Shown here: one piece after another, positions 26,843-36,044 of the stretch | How the letters are laid out: the number at the start of each line of letters is the position of its first letter | Numbering within the stretch: position 1 is the stretch's first letter | Source: an uncultured Bacteroidota bacterium | GTDB taxonomy: Bacteria > Bacteroidota > Bacteroidia > Flavobacteriales > Flavobacteriaceae | Direction of reading: 5' to 3' | Assembly: GCA_902584445.1 (NCBI GenBank) | Contig: CACHZY010000001.1 | Span: forward strand, 1-64,000 | DNA length: 64,000 nt | Made by a program: the position numbers and the translations under genes | The notes under the pieces: model-generated | Databases searched by the model: none | The model's input: the letters and a program-made list of their open reading frames with translations, nothing else | What the model was told of the DNA's origin: nothing

Positions 26843-27429
26843 TTTTACCTATTGTAGCGTATGGCTCAAATGTATTAAAGACCAAAGCAGTAAATATAAC
26901 TCCTGATTTCCCGGATTTGGAGACACTAATTGAAAATATGTGGGAAACAATGTACAATGCTAATGGTGTTGGAATAGCGGCTCCACAAATTGGTAAATCG
27001 ATTAGATTATTTGTGGTTGATGCTTCACCTTTCTCGAAGGACGATGAAATATCTGATGATGAGATTTCTACTTTAAAAAACTTCAAGAAAGTATTTATAA
27101 ATCCAGAACTGATCGAAGAGACAGGTGGGGAATGGGATTTTACAGAAGGTTGCTTAAGTATACCGAATATAAGAGAGGATATTTCCCGAAGGGAAATGAT
27201 TACCATTAGATATTATGACGAATCCTTTGAGGAAATTGAATTAACCTTAAAGGGTTTAGCTGCTAGGATTGTTCAACATGAGTATGATCATATTGAAGGG
27301 GTTTTATTTATCGACAAATTAAGTTCTCTCAAGAAAAAACTACTTAAAGGAAAGCTAAATGATATTTCTAAGGGTAAAATTAAAACTGAATATAAAATGC
27401 GTTACCCCCAAGGAAAAATTAAAAGATGA
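26839..27429 (+). CDS. def: Peptide deformylase
   Basis: 196 residues with all three motifs: 'NGVGIAAPQIG' (42-52), 'EGCLSIP' (Cys105) and 'QHEYDHIEG' (His147, Glu148, His151), which hold the catalytic metal. It removes the formyl group from nascent proteins. About ten extra residues ('SPFSKDDEISDDEISTLKN') between motifs 1 and 2 are common in Bacteroidota type enzymes. It overlaps ruvX and DUF5606 by 4 bases each, so translation is coupled. Confidence 0.97.
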   Translation: MILPIVAYGSNVLKTKAVNITPDFPDLETLIENMWETMYNANGVGIAAPQIGKSIRLFVVDASPFSKDDEISDDEISTLKNFKKVFINPELIEETGGEWDFTEGCLSIPNIREDISRREMITIRYYDESFEEIELTLKGLAARIVQHEYDHIEGVLFIDKLSSLKKKLLKGKLNDISKGKIKTEYKMRYPQGKIKR

Positions 27430-27866
27430 GTAGGAATATTTTAGATAAAATCATATCAATTTCTGGTAAACCTGGCTTATTCAAATTGCTTTCGCAAACT
27501 AGGAATGGAGTTATTGCAGAGTCAATCATAAGTAAAGAAAAGACCTCTACCAATTCTATCCAACATGTTAACTTATTGTCCGAAATACAAGTTTATGGTT
27601 TGGTCGAAGAATTTCCTTTAATTAACGTTTTTGAAAAAATATTTCAGCATGAATCAGGTAATAAAACAAAAATAAATCCCAAATCAGATGCTAAATTTTT
27701 AGAGGCTTATTTTTATGAGGTTTTTCGAGAATATGATCGAGACAAGGTATACCCTAGTCATATAAAGAAAATTATTCAATGGTATAATATATTATTAGAA
27801 GTTGGTGTTTTAAAATTCGAACATGAAACATTACCTAGTAATGTTTCAAAAAATAATAATAAATGA
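27426..27866 (+). CDS. DUF5606 family protein
   Basis: 146 residues, cytoplasmic, no signal. 'LDKIISISGKPGLFKLLSQTRNGVIAESIISKEKT' is the conserved N-terminal block of this Bacteroidota family of unknown function; its beta-rich start resembles small barrel or RNA-binding folds, but I would not assign one. The remainder is helical. It sits inside ruvX-def-DUF5606-mazG with 4-base overlaps on both sides, so it is made with a deformylase and a nucleotide pyrophosphatase. Function unknown. Confidence 0.85.
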   Translation: MSRNILDKIISISGKPGLFKLLSQTRNGVIAESIISKEKTSTNSIQHVNLLSEIQVYGLVEEFPLINVFEKIFQHESGNKTKINPKSDAKFLEAYFYEVFREYDRDKVYPSHIKKIIQWYNILLEVGVLKFEHETLPSNVSKNNNK

Positions 27867-28636
27867 GTTCACGTAAAGACCAATTAAAAGCAATTGAAAG
27901 GCTTCTAGATATAATGGATAACCTCCGTGAAAATTGTCCTTGGGATCGAAAACAAACTTTTCAATCCTTAAGGCATTTGACTATTGAAGAGACCTATGAA
28001 TTGGGAGATGCAATTTTGGAAAATGATTATGAGGAGATAAAACAGGAATTAGGTGATTTATTGTTGCATATTATATTTTATGCCAAAATTGGAAGTGAAA
28101 AAAAAGCCTTTGATATTGCAGATATTGCTAATCTAATTTCTGATAAATTAATAATTAGACATCCTCATATTTATGGCACTGTAAATGTAACTGATGCAGA
28201 TGAAGTCATTAATAACTGGGAGACAATTAAACTCAAAGAGGGTAAAAAAAGTGTTCTTGAGGGGGTTCCGAACAGTTTACCTGCTCTTGTTAAAGCTTTC
28301 AGAGTTCAAGAAAAGGCTTCTGGAGTTGGTTTTGATTGGGATGATATTGAGGGTGTTTTGGATAAAGTAAAAGAGGAATTGGATGAGTTAAAAGAAGAGG
28401 TTACCAAGAAAAATAAAAGTGAGATGGAGATGGAGTTTGGTGATTTACTATTTTCAGTGATTAATTATGCTCGTTTTTTAAAAATCAACCCTGAGACTGC
28501 ATTGGAGCTAACAAATAAAAAATTTATTAATAGATTTAAATACATAGAATCAGAAGCATTTAAACTAGGAAAAAAAATTAACCAGTTATCACTTGAGGAG
28601 ATGAATTTTTTTTGGCAGCAAGCCAAATCTAATTAG
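27863..28636 (+). CDS. mazG: Nucleoside triphosphate pyrophosphohydrolase MazG
   Basis: 257 residues, the full two-domain MazG. The first domain has 'NCPWDRKQTFQSLRHLTIEETYELGDAILENDYEEIKQELGDLLLHIIFYAKI' with the EExxE(12-28)ExxD metal motif; the second has 'EELDELKEEVTKKNKSEMEMEFGDLLFSVINYARF'. It hydrolyses non-canonical or excess NTPs to NMP and pyrophosphate; in E. coli it also lowers (p)ppGpp and counters MazF toxicity. No mazEF genes are nearby. It ends the operon and overlaps the convergent DUF349 gene by 4 bases. Confidence 0.95.
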   Translation: MSSRKDQLKAIERLLDIMDNLRENCPWDRKQTFQSLRHLTIEETYELGDAILENDYEEIKQELGDLLLHIIFYAKIGSEKKAFDIADIANLISDKLIIRHPHIYGTVNVTDADEVINNWETIKLKEGKKSVLEGVPNSLPALVKAFRVQEKASGVGFDWDDIEGVLDKVKEELDELKEEVTKKNKSEMEMEFGDLLFSVINYARFLKINPETALELTNKKFINRFKYIESEAFKLGKKINQLSLEEMNFFWQQAKSN

Positions 28637-30585
28637 TTAGGATTTTCTTCTGATTTTTCTTCGATATCACTTTCATTAAAACTATTATCCAATTCTCTTT
28701 TCATTTTTCTAAGAGGAACTAATTCTTCTTTCAAGTCCTGCTCTGCAGATTTTAATTCCTTCAGTTTTGAGCTCACTTCTAAAAGTAGTGGATTTTCATT
28801 ACTGGAGCTGGAAAAATAATCCATATTATTCTCTAACTGAAGGACCTCTGACTTAATTTCGTCCATCTTTTTTTTGATGCTTTTAATTTCCTTTGACAGC
28901 TCTTTTTCATCATCCTTAATGAGGAAAAACCGAATATGATTTTTAGCTTCTTTCTTGAGATTAATATCCATTTGTGACTTATCAATAATTGAAATAAATT
29001 CTTTATTGTAATTATCTGATAAATTCTTATTTATATTTCCTTTTAGGATACCTAGATTAATAAATTCTTCCCATTGATTGGCAGAAAAGATTTTAAAGTC
29101 TTCAAATTCATGAGGTATTTTAAAGTCTTTAATACTGTTTATGAAAACTTCTTTTTTCTTTTGAATCTCTAACTCCTTTTCACTAATCTTTTCATATCCA
29201 GTCTTAATACGATCAAAATATATATTACAATTTGAACGAAACTCCTCCCAAAGCTGATCAGATAATTTTCTTGGAATAAAACCAATGCTTCTCCATTCTC
29301 TTTGAATTTTTTTCATTTGGTTAGCGTATTCATTCCAATCTTCCTTTTCAAGAATATCTTTTACTTCTTTAATCAGTGCTTTTTTGAGCTCTATATTTTT
29401 TCGGTGTTCAGTTTTTTGTGATTTGTAGAAATTGTTCTTTTCTCGATTAATTTCTCTGCTAATTTCTCTAAATCGAGTCCAAGTTAATTTACTGTGTTTT
29501 TTTGTTACCTGACCAATTAATTTAAATTCCTCTCTAATTTTATTTAAATTTTCAATAGACTTTTTCCATTCGGTATGATTTTTCGGAGAACTATTTTTGA
29601 TATTCTCCATTTTTATTATTAGTTCATTTTTTTTATTAAGATTGTCCTCAAGGATAGTATCGTATTCTTTATCAAACTCTTGTCTTCTATTGTGGATGAC
29701 GTGACTAGCTTTTTGAAATCTTGTCCACAATTCTTCTCTATGCTCCTTGGCCACAGGACCTAAATCATTTTTCCAAAGTCTATGAAGAATATTTAAATCC
29801 CGAGAAGCCTTTAGTATATCTGAAATTTTAGACAATTTTTCAGCCTGATTAATTATCTTAATTTTCTCTTCATAATTGTGTTTAAAATCTAAATCGCGTA
29901 ATTCTCTATTGAGATGAAGAAAATCATAAAAAATTTCAGTATGATGTTTAAAGGTTTGCCATATATTATTACTGTGAGCTCTTGGGACAGGCCCAGTTTT
30001 GTGCCAAATTTCCTGTAAGTTTCTAAATTTTTTATAAATAGCATTAATATTTTCATCGACGTTAATGAGATTTTTAAGATTTTCAATAATCTCAAGTTTT
30101 TTTTCAAGATTTAACTTTTGTGTTTGCTCTCTTTCTAGAAAAAAACTTCTTTTTTTCTTTTTATGATCCCTTAGAATCTGATCAAAATCATTCTTATAAT
30201 TGGGTCTAAAATAGAAATCAATTTCATTACCACCTTCTTTAATAAATTCGTCTTTTTTAGCCTTAATTTCGTTTTTAAATTTCCTTTCAAACTGTTGGGA
30301 GAGTTCTTGGATATTTATACCCTGATTAAACCAATTGTCTTGCTTAGTGAGTTTTTCTAACTCACTTACAAGTTCTATCATACTAAATGAACTATAATCT
30401 ATTTTTTCGTCATGGTTTGTATCCTTTTTAGTTTTAAAGAACTGATTTTTTTTGACGGAGGGCTCTGGGATAAATTCAGTCAATACATTTTTTATATCAC
30501 TAGCACCTTCAGGAGTAACCGTTTTCTTTGCAGTCAACAAATTTTCTTCCTGAGGATCTTTGGCTTTTTCTTCTTTCTTGGCCAT
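28633..30585 (-). CDS. DUF349 domain-containing protein, four repeats
   Basis: 650 residues, highly charged and almost wholly helical, with long coiled-coil-like stretches, no signal peptide. Four DUF349-type units of about 77 residues can be seen by their W-x-x-[x]G...W/[LT]W cores: 'WHKTGPVPRAHSNNIWQTF' (W194), 'WKNDLGPVAKEHREELWTRF' (W271), 'FKLIGQVTKKHSKLTWTRF' (F354) and 'WRSIGFIPRKLSDQLWEEF' (W431). The third has lost the first tryptophan. The C-terminal 180 residues are coiled coil and acidic. Function unknown. It follows aroE after 67 bases. Confidence 0.88.
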   Translation of the reverse strand: MAKKEEKAKDPQEENLLTAKKTVTPEGASDIKNVLTEFIPEPSVKKNQFFKTKKDTNHDEKIDYSSFSMIELVSELEKLTKQDNWFNQGINIQELSQQFERKFKNEIKAKKDEFIKEGGNEIDFYFRPNYKNDFDQILRDHKKKKRSFFLEREQTQKLNLEKKLEIIENLKNLINVDENINAIYKKFRNLQEIWHKTGPVPRAHSNNIWQTFKHHTEIFYDFLHLNRELRDLDFKHNYEEKIKIINQAEKLSKISDILKASRDLNILHRLWKNDLGPVAKEHREELWTRFQKASHVIHNRRQEFDKEYDTILEDNLNKKNELIIKMENIKNSSPKNHTEWKKSIENLNKIREEFKLIGQVTKKHSKLTWTRFREISREINREKNNFYKSQKTEHRKNIELKKALIKEVKDILEKEDWNEYANQMKKIQREWRSIGFIPRKLSDQLWEEFRSNCNIYFDRIKTGYEKISEKELEIQKKKEVFINSIKDFKIPHEFEDFKIFSANQWEEFINLGILKGNINKNLSDNYNKEFISIIDKSQMDINLKKEAKNHIRFFLIKDDEKELSKEIKSIKKKMDEIKSEVLQLENNMDYFSSSSNENPLLLEVSSKLKELKSAEQDLKEELVPLRKMKRELDNSFNESDIEEKSEENPN

Positions 30586-30632
30586 ATCAGTCAGGTTTTA
30601 AAAGTTAAACACGAAATTTTCTCAAAATTTAC

Positions 30633-30662
30633 AAAAAAAAAAAGAACTGTTTCTATTTGTTC
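30633..30662 (-). terminator. Possible weak terminator after aroE
   Basis: On the minus strand GAAC/GTTC (4-5 bp with a GU pair) with an 11-base loop overlaps the aroE stop and is followed by eleven T residues. The long T-run is striking but the stem is poor. Confidence 0.3.
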
Positions 30663-31405
30663 CAAATCTCCCAGGATTTTTCTGCTTGATATTCAAGCAT
30701 TTTTAATCCGTTTGAAATTATTGCCCCTCTTCTCTTACCCTCTTTAAGAAATAATGTTTCTATAGGGTTGTAGATCAGGTCAAATAAAATATGAGTCTCA
30801 TTGATTTCTTCGTATGGCAGTTCTGGAGATAAATTAACCTTTGGGAATGTTCCGACCGGAGAGGCATTTATAATTAATTGATGATTTTTCAACAAATCTG
30901 CATTTACGGCTTGATAGCTAATTTGATCATTTTTAGGATTTCTTGAAACATACTGATAATGTATTTCAAGTTTGTCTAATACAAATGCAACTGCTGAAGA
31001 GGCCCCTCCTGAACCTAATATCAATGCTTTTTTAGGCAGTAGAGATTTAAGTTTTGTTAGGGATTTCTCAAAACCATAAACATCCGTATTATGCCCGATT
31101 GTTCTTCCATCTTTTTCAAACCGAATTGTATTTACCGCTTGCATTTTTTTTGACGGTTCTGATAGGTCATCCAAAAAACGGATTACTTCTCTTTTATAGG
31201 GTGTCGTGACATTCAGGCCTGAAATATTATCATGAGATAAAATAGATGGAAGTAATTCGATAGAATCCAGATCAAAGTTTTCGTAATAACAATTGGCCAG
31301 ATGATCTCGCCTAAATTTTTTATTAAAATAGCCTTTGGAAAATGAATAATCAATATTCCTCCCTATTAGACCAAAAAGCTTTTTATTTATTTTTTTTGAC
31401 GCCAT
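30653..31405 (-). CDS. aroE: Shikimate dehydrogenase
   Basis: 250 residues, slightly shorter than E. coli AroE (272). Substrate motif 'NIDYSFSKGYFNKKF', catalytic lysine and asparagine in 'GLNVTTPYKREV' (Lys71), 'GHNTDVYGFE', and the nucleotide-binding loop 'LILGSGGASSAVAF'. It reduces 3-dehydroshikimate to shikimate with NADPH in aromatic amino-acid synthesis. Its ATG lies inside the end of the preceding DUF368 gene (23-base overlap), so the pair is probably translationally coupled. Other aro genes are elsewhere. Confidence 0.94.
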   Translation of the reverse strand: MASKKINKKLFGLIGRNIDYSFSKGYFNKKFRRDHLANCYYENFDLDSIELLPSILSHDNISGLNVTTPYKREVIRFLDDLSEPSKKMQAVNTIRFEKDGRTIGHNTDVYGFEKSLTKLKSLLPKKALILGSGGASSAVAFVLDKLEIHYQYVSRNPKNDQISYQAVNADLLKNHQLIINASPVGTFPKVNLSPELPYEEINETHILFDLIYNPIETLFLKEGKRRGAIISNGLKMLEYQAEKSWEIWNK

Positions 31406-32399
31406 ATCTCTCGAGAAGTGTTACAACAATAGCCCCTAAAATTATAAATAATATAAGGAACCAAAAATCAATTGTTTTTATATTAGGAAGAAGATAATCA
31501 TAATAGGCAATTTCAGGATTACCTACTGAGTTATTGACGATATCTCCTTCTTCATTTAGTTTAAAAATTTTTTCTCTCCAAGGCCATATGACTCCTAATG
31601 ATCCACTAATAAAACCAATTATAATTGCAATTGTGATTTGATAGTATTTCTTTAATACATAGCTTAGAATATTGGAAAAAAATATTAGTCCTGAAATAGA
31701 TCCTAAAGAAAAAATAACTGCCAACCGAAGTAATTTCATTCTATGTGTATCGTTGGTAAATTCTAAATTCATTTTTATTAAATCACCCAGTGTATAATAA
31801 ATGGCATTCACTGAATCTACTAAAAGTAGAGTGTAATTGCCTAGGAGTAATAAAAGGAATGATCCTGAAAGTCCTGGCAAAGTCATTCCACTGACACTTA
31901 TAACTCCACAGAAAAAAACAAAGAATAACCCATCATTTTCAGTGAGGGGTTTAGATAACATAATTGTAAGACCAATGACTAGTCCAATAACAAAAAAAAG
32001 AATTGTTTTAAATTTCCATTTATCTATTTCGTGATAAACGAAATAGAGCGAAGCTAAAATCATCCCGAAAAAAACAGCGAGAACTTGAATTTCATAATAT
32101 TTGATTAAATAGTCCAATATTAGTGAAACACTAAAGTAGCTAATAATGACCCCTGAAAATAATAGAGTTAAAAATCTACCATTTACATATACGTAGAACT
32201 CATACCATTCTCTTTTAAACAAAAGCGACAAAGCTTTTAAATTAAATTTTTGGAGAGAATCTATCAACTCTTCATAGAAACCAGCCACAAAGGCTACAAT
32301 GCCTCCAGAAACCCCCGGGACTTTATTGGCAGCACCCATTGCAACACCCTTTAAAATCAAAATAATATTTTGCAATAAAATCGGGGTGAACCAACCCAT
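31383..32399 (-). CDS. DUF368 membrane protein (PopT-like polyprenyl-phosphate transporter), copy 1
   Basis: 338 residues, about nine membrane helices. It has the paired DUF368 signatures 'GAANKVPGVSGGIVAFVAGFYEELI' near the N-terminus and 'GMTLPGLSGSFLLLLLGNYTLLL' in the middle, an internal-repeat architecture. Family knowledge: DUF368 proteins (PopT) recycle undecaprenyl phosphate across the inner membrane for peptidoglycan and surface glycan synthesis. It follows a second DUF368 gene after 2 bases and overlaps aroE by 23 bases. The 50-residue segment near the C-terminus ('KLNEEGDIVNNSVGNPEIAYYDYLL') is a loop. Confidence 0.92.
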   Translation of the reverse strand: MGWFTPILLQNIILILKGVAMGAANKVPGVSGGIVAFVAGFYEELIDSLQKFNLKALSLLFKREWYEFYVYVNGRFLTLLFSGVIISYFSVSLILDYLIKYYEIQVLAVFFGMILASLYFVYHEIDKWKFKTILFFVIGLVIGLTIMLSKPLTENDGLFFVFFCGVISVSGMTLPGLSGSFLLLLLGNYTLLLVDSVNAIYYTLGDLIKMNLEFTNDTHRMKLLRLAVIFSLGSISGLIFFSNILSYVLKKYYQITIAIIIGFISGSLGVIWPWREKIFKLNEEGDIVNNSVGNPEIAYYDYLLPNIKTIDFWFLILFIILGAIVVTLLERYGVKKNK

Positions 32400-32401
32400 G
32401 A

Positions 32402-33346
32402 TTATATTTTTTTTTCCTTCTGACTATTTAAAATCAATACCAACCCTGAGCCAAATAAAAAAAGGATAGTAGCCCATAATAAATGGGCATCTTCAGAATA
32501 GTTTAGAGGAGATATAGGTCTAAAAAATGACTTATTTTGATCACCTATGGTTACCTTAAAAACTTCCTGCCAAGGCCATATTTTATGAATAGCTCCAATC
32601 ATTAGTCCAATAAGTATAGACATGGTTTTATCATTTTCATTATCCAATAACCACTTTAATATTGAAGAAAAAACCCGAAGTCCAATAAGAATGCCTAATC
32701 CAAAAATGAATAATTTAGTATAGATTGGAATTAGGATATTTATATCGAAACTAATCGAACTTTTAATTGCCATCTTAATTAAATTTAACACGGTCTGGTA
32801 TGCCCCCAGAATAAGCAATATGTATGCTCCAGAGATTCCAGGTAATATCATAGCAATTATACCTATAAAACCGCAAAAGAAAAGGTAGATTAATCCAATA
32901 TCATTACTTTTAGGGCTGATTTGAGTTATAAAAAAACTTATGACGGATCCTAAAATTAGAAGTCCAATATTAAGATAACTCCACTGATTAACATGCCTTT
33001 TTAGAATAAATATACTGGTGACTAAAATTCCAAGAAAAAAAGACCAAAGAAAAATAGGGTAGGTATTTATTAAAAAATCTATGATAAATGAAAATGCAAA
33101 AACCGCACTTAAAATTCCAGAAAAAAGACTTAGAAGGAAATTACCATTTATTTTTTTCCAGAATAAATCTACTGTTAATGTTTTAAAGTTTTTTATACTA
33201 ATAGCATTAATGGAGTGGATTAATTTTTTGTAAATACCAAGAATAAGGGCAATCGTACCTCCAGAAATACCAGGCATAAGATCAGAACAACCCATTGCAA
33301 CTCCCTTTATAAATACACTTAAATTATTTGAAATGAAATTTATCAA
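32402..33346 (-). CDS. DUF368 membrane protein (PopT-like polyprenyl-phosphate transporter), copy 2
   Basis: 314 residues from a TTG start, about nine membrane helices. Signatures 'GCSDLMPGISGGTIALILGIYKKLI' and 'AMILPGISGAYILLILGAYQTVL' correspond to those in the adjacent copy, but overall identity is clearly low, so the two are old paralogues rather than a recent duplication. Both retain the conserved 'GAIHKIWPWQEVF' / 'GSLGVIWPWREKIF' block. Predicted to translocate C55-type polyprenyl phosphate. It is upstream of copy 1 with a 2-base gap, and 65 bases downstream of the TPR gene. Confidence 0.91.
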   Translation of the reverse strand: MINFISNNLSVFIKGVAMGCSDLMPGISGGTIALILGIYKKLIHSINAISIKNFKTLTVDLFWKKINGNFLLSLFSGILSAVFAFSFIIDFLINTYPIFLWSFFLGILVTSIFILKRHVNQWSYLNIGLLILGSVISFFITQISPKSNDIGLIYLFFCGFIGIIAMILPGISGAYILLILGAYQTVLNLIKMAIKSSISFDINILIPIYTKLFIFGLGILIGLRVFSSILKWLLDNENDKTMSILIGLMIGAIHKIWPWQEVFKVTIGDQNKSFFRPISPLNYSEDAHLLWATILFLFGSGLVLILNSQKEKKI

Positions 33347-33411
33347 GTATTAAATTTTAGCACAATATATAGCGAAAAACCCAAATTCAATTTCTTGGAC
33401 TTATTTAAATC

Positions 33412-34767
33412 CTAGCGGGCGTTGGCTAATTCGGGAAATAATTGTTTAAACCCCTCAGGGATTTTGAAATTACTTTTAATTTTATCAAAGATACTTATTG
33501 CCTCATCTTTTTTACCCAACCGCATTTTACACCCAGCTAATCGATATAATATGGCTGACCTATTGTTAAAGTATTGCAAGGCAAGTTGGCAAATAGATAA
33601 TGCAGATTGCCATTCTTTCAGATACATTTGAGCATCCATCCAAATAATCCACATTTTAAAATCATGGTTACCTAGTTCATTTGCATTTTGACACGCAATC
33701 GAAGCTTCTTTGAAAAAATTTAATTTGAAATGAATTTCAGCACTTTTTTTCCACAAATCCTTACTATCAGAATTTGATTTTAGCGATTTTTTCACATAGT
33801 ATTTAGCCTTGGGAAAAATTCCACTTTTAAAGAAGTAATCAACTAATGAAATCCAGCTTTTTTCATGATTTGGCTCCAACTTTATAGATTCTTTAAAATA
33901 TTGAACAGCTAATTGTTCATTGCCTAATTTAAGATGGCATTCTCCTATTCTATGAATTACATATGCATTAGAGCCATTTAATTTTACTGAAAACTCGTAA
34001 TTATCAATTGCTTGATTAATTCTACCTATTTTTTCTAAAAGTTTACCTTTTTCAACATACGCTCCAGTAAAAGTATCATCACTTATAATGGCAAATTCAA
34101 AAGCTGAGAGAGCCTCTTCAAACTTATTTATTTTTGCATACAATTTACCCAACTGATGCCAGGCAACCTCAGAGTATGGGTTGGCCTCTAAGATTTTATT
34201 TAGAGTATTGATTGCCTCAATATTCTCTTCCAACTGCTCGTGGCAATAAAGTAGGTTATAAAGAGACTGATAATCCATAGGGTTTTCTCCAACACATTTT
34301 AAAAAAAAATCTTTTGCTTTAATATAATCCTCTAAAAAAAGATATTCCATTCCAATTAAACTCCAAATTTCCGTGGGCTCATCCGTGGAATTAAGAGCCT
34401 TCAAGAGATATAATACGGCTTTGGTATGGTCTTTCTGTTTGGACGATATATTTGCCCTTTGTAAAAAAATTTCCTCATTTTCAGGGGATAATTGTTCAAT
34501 TTGTTCAAGTAGATTTTCAGCAGCATTAAATGAACCATCAAATAACAAGATTTCACTTTTTAACAACATTAATTCAATATTGTGGGGATGCTGTTCCATA
34601 GCCATTTTAAGGGCTTTTTTTGCAAGATTAAATTGAGCAAAATCAATGTAATAATGAATAATACCTTCAAATTCTATTGCATCAAAAAAAAGAATTTGAT
34701 TGGTTTTAAGCATATTTTCAAACTTAACTAAGGATGAATTGTTTTCTTCGAATGAAGGATTGTTCAT
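33412..34767 (-). CDS. Tetratricopeptide repeat protein
   Basis: 451 residues made of about eleven TPR units, visible as repeated 34-residue patterns ending '...A...LN/P.' such as 'EVAWHQLGKLYAKINKFEEALSAFEFAIISDDTF' and 'AYVIHRIGECHLKLGNEQLAVQYFKESIKLEPNH'. No signal peptide, so it is probably a cytoplasmic scaffold or adaptor; the binding partner is unknown. It lies upstream of the two DUF368 genes and may be in one transcription unit with them, an arrangement I recall from other flavobacteria. Confidence 0.9.
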   Translation of the reverse strand: MNNPSFEENNSSLVKFENMLKTNQILFFDAIEFEGIIHYYIDFAQFNLAKKALKMAMEQHPHNIELMLLKSEILLFDGSFNAAENLLEQIEQLSPENEEIFLQRANISSKQKDHTKAVLYLLKALNSTDEPTEIWSLIGMEYLFLEDYIKAKDFFLKCVGENPMDYQSLYNLLYCHEQLEENIEAINTLNKILEANPYSEVAWHQLGKLYAKINKFEEALSAFEFAIISDDTFTGAYVEKGKLLEKIGRINQAIDNYEFSVKLNGSNAYVIHRIGECHLKLGNEQLAVQYFKESIKLEPNHEKSWISLVDYFFKSGIFPKAKYYVKKSLKSNSDSKDLWKKSAEIHFKLNFFKEASIACQNANELGNHDFKMWIIWMDAQMYLKEWQSALSICQLALQYFNNRSAILYRLAGCKMRLGKKDEAISIFDKIKSNFKIPEGFKQLFPELANAR

Positions 34768-34865
34768 GTAGCTTTAATTATAAATTTAAAGTTATAGAAC
34801 AATTAAAGATTCATTTTGCGTGAGTGTCTATTGTTTTCAACAAAAATATTAACATATCACTCTAG

Positions 34866-36044
34866 CTAAATTTCATCAAGTGTGTCAGATATTATTTTAC
34901 ATCCTTGAATAATTTCCTCTTCTAAAATTGTCAGAGGAGGAGAGATTCTTACTGCATTTTTTTCCCAAAGAAGCCAGAATAGAAGTAATCCTTTTTTTAA
35001 ACATTGATGGACTAAATAATTTGGAATCTTATCGTTTTTAAAAATAGGGGCAAGCATCAGTCCTTTGCCTTGTATTTTTTTTATCTTAGGATTGACTAAA
35101 TGCTCTCTGAATAGTTTTTCTTTGTCAGCAATTTTATTAATAATTTCTGAGTCATCAATTTCTTTCAAAGTAGCCAATGCTGAGGCTGCTATTACTGGAT
35201 TACCCCCAAATGTAGTTATATGGCCAAGTTTTGGGTTTAATTCTAGTTTTTTCATAAGCGATGAGCTAGCAGAAAAAGCTCCAATGGGAAGCCCACCTCC
35301 AAGAGCTTTACCCATGACGACAATATCAGGTGAAACACCATAGTTTTCAAACCCAAACATTTTACCTGTTCTTCCAAATCCAGGTTGAATTTCGTCAAGA
35401 ATTAATAACGCACCCATTTCACTACACCTTCCCTTTACTTTTTTCAAATAATTATCTTTGGGTTCGATGAAACCTGCACCTCCTTGAATAGTTTCCAATA
35501 GAACTGCAGCAGTTTTTTCATTGATTTTTTTCAAATCACTTTCTTTATTGAATTCGATAAAAGTAACCCCGGTCAGCAAGGGACGATACCCCTTTTTTTG
35601 CTCTTCATTTCCCAATAAGCTTAGTGCACCATGTGTACTGCCATGATAGGATTGATCTGCAGCTATTAACCCTGATCTTTGGGTGACCCTTTTCGCTAGT
35701 TTTAATGCTCCCTCAATAGCTTCTGTCCCTGAATTAGTCAAGTAGACAACTTCTTGATTTTCTGGAAGTAGCTGTACCAGTTTTTTACAAAGTTTAACAG
35801 ATGGTGCCTGGACAAATTCTCCATAAACCATAACGTGCATATATTTGTTGGTCTGATCTTGAATTGCCTTTATTACATTGGGATGAGAGTGACCAAGAGG
35901 ACAAGCTGATACCCCTGCTATAAAATCTAGATAGGATTTTCCATCAGTGTCATATAGATAATTACCACTCGCTTTTGCAATTTCTAAACCCATTGGATAG
36001 GGAGAAGTTTTGGCTTGGTATTTTAAAAAATCCTCTAGCATCAA
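34866..36044 (-). CDS. Class III (ornithine/4-aminobutyrate-type) aminotransferase
   Basis: 392 residues, fold-type I PLP enzyme. PLP lysine in 'PDIVVMGKALGGGLPIGAF' (Lys246), 'LLILDEIQPGFGRTGKMFGFE' (Asp217), 'TNSGTEAIEGALKLAK' and 'QSYHGSTHGALS'. The family covers acetylornithine, ornithine, GABA and related transaminases; the substrate cannot be settled from sequence, and no arg genes surround it. Its start overlaps the OstA-like gene by 4 bases, so it is translated after that gene. Two adjacent ATG codons are possible starts. Confidence 0.9.
   Translation of the reverse strand: MMLEDFLKYQAKTSPYPMGLEIAKASGNYLYDTDGKSYLDFIAGVSACPLGHSHPNVIKAIQDQTNKYMHVMVYGEFVQAPSVKLCKKLVQLLPENQEVVYLTNSGTEAIEGALKLAKRVTQRSGLIAADQSYHGSTHGALSLLGNEEQKKGYRPLLTGVTFIEFNKESDLKKINEKTAAVLLETIQGGAGFIEPKDNYLKKVKGRCSEMGALLILDEIQPGFGRTGKMFGFENYGVSPDIVVMGKALGGGLPIGAFSASSSLMKKLELNPKLGHITTFGGNPVIAASALATLKEIDDSEIINKIADKEKLFREHLVNPKIKKIQGKGLMLAPIFKNDKIPNYLVHQCLKKGLLLFWLLWEKNAVRISPPLTILEEEIIQGCKIISDTLDEI

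Noticed and set aside
28626-28644. AATCTAA-TTAG-TTAGGATT hairpin at the mazG/DUF349 overlap as terminator
   Set aside because: Bulged, AT-only stem within coding overlap and just four T residues; too weak to call.
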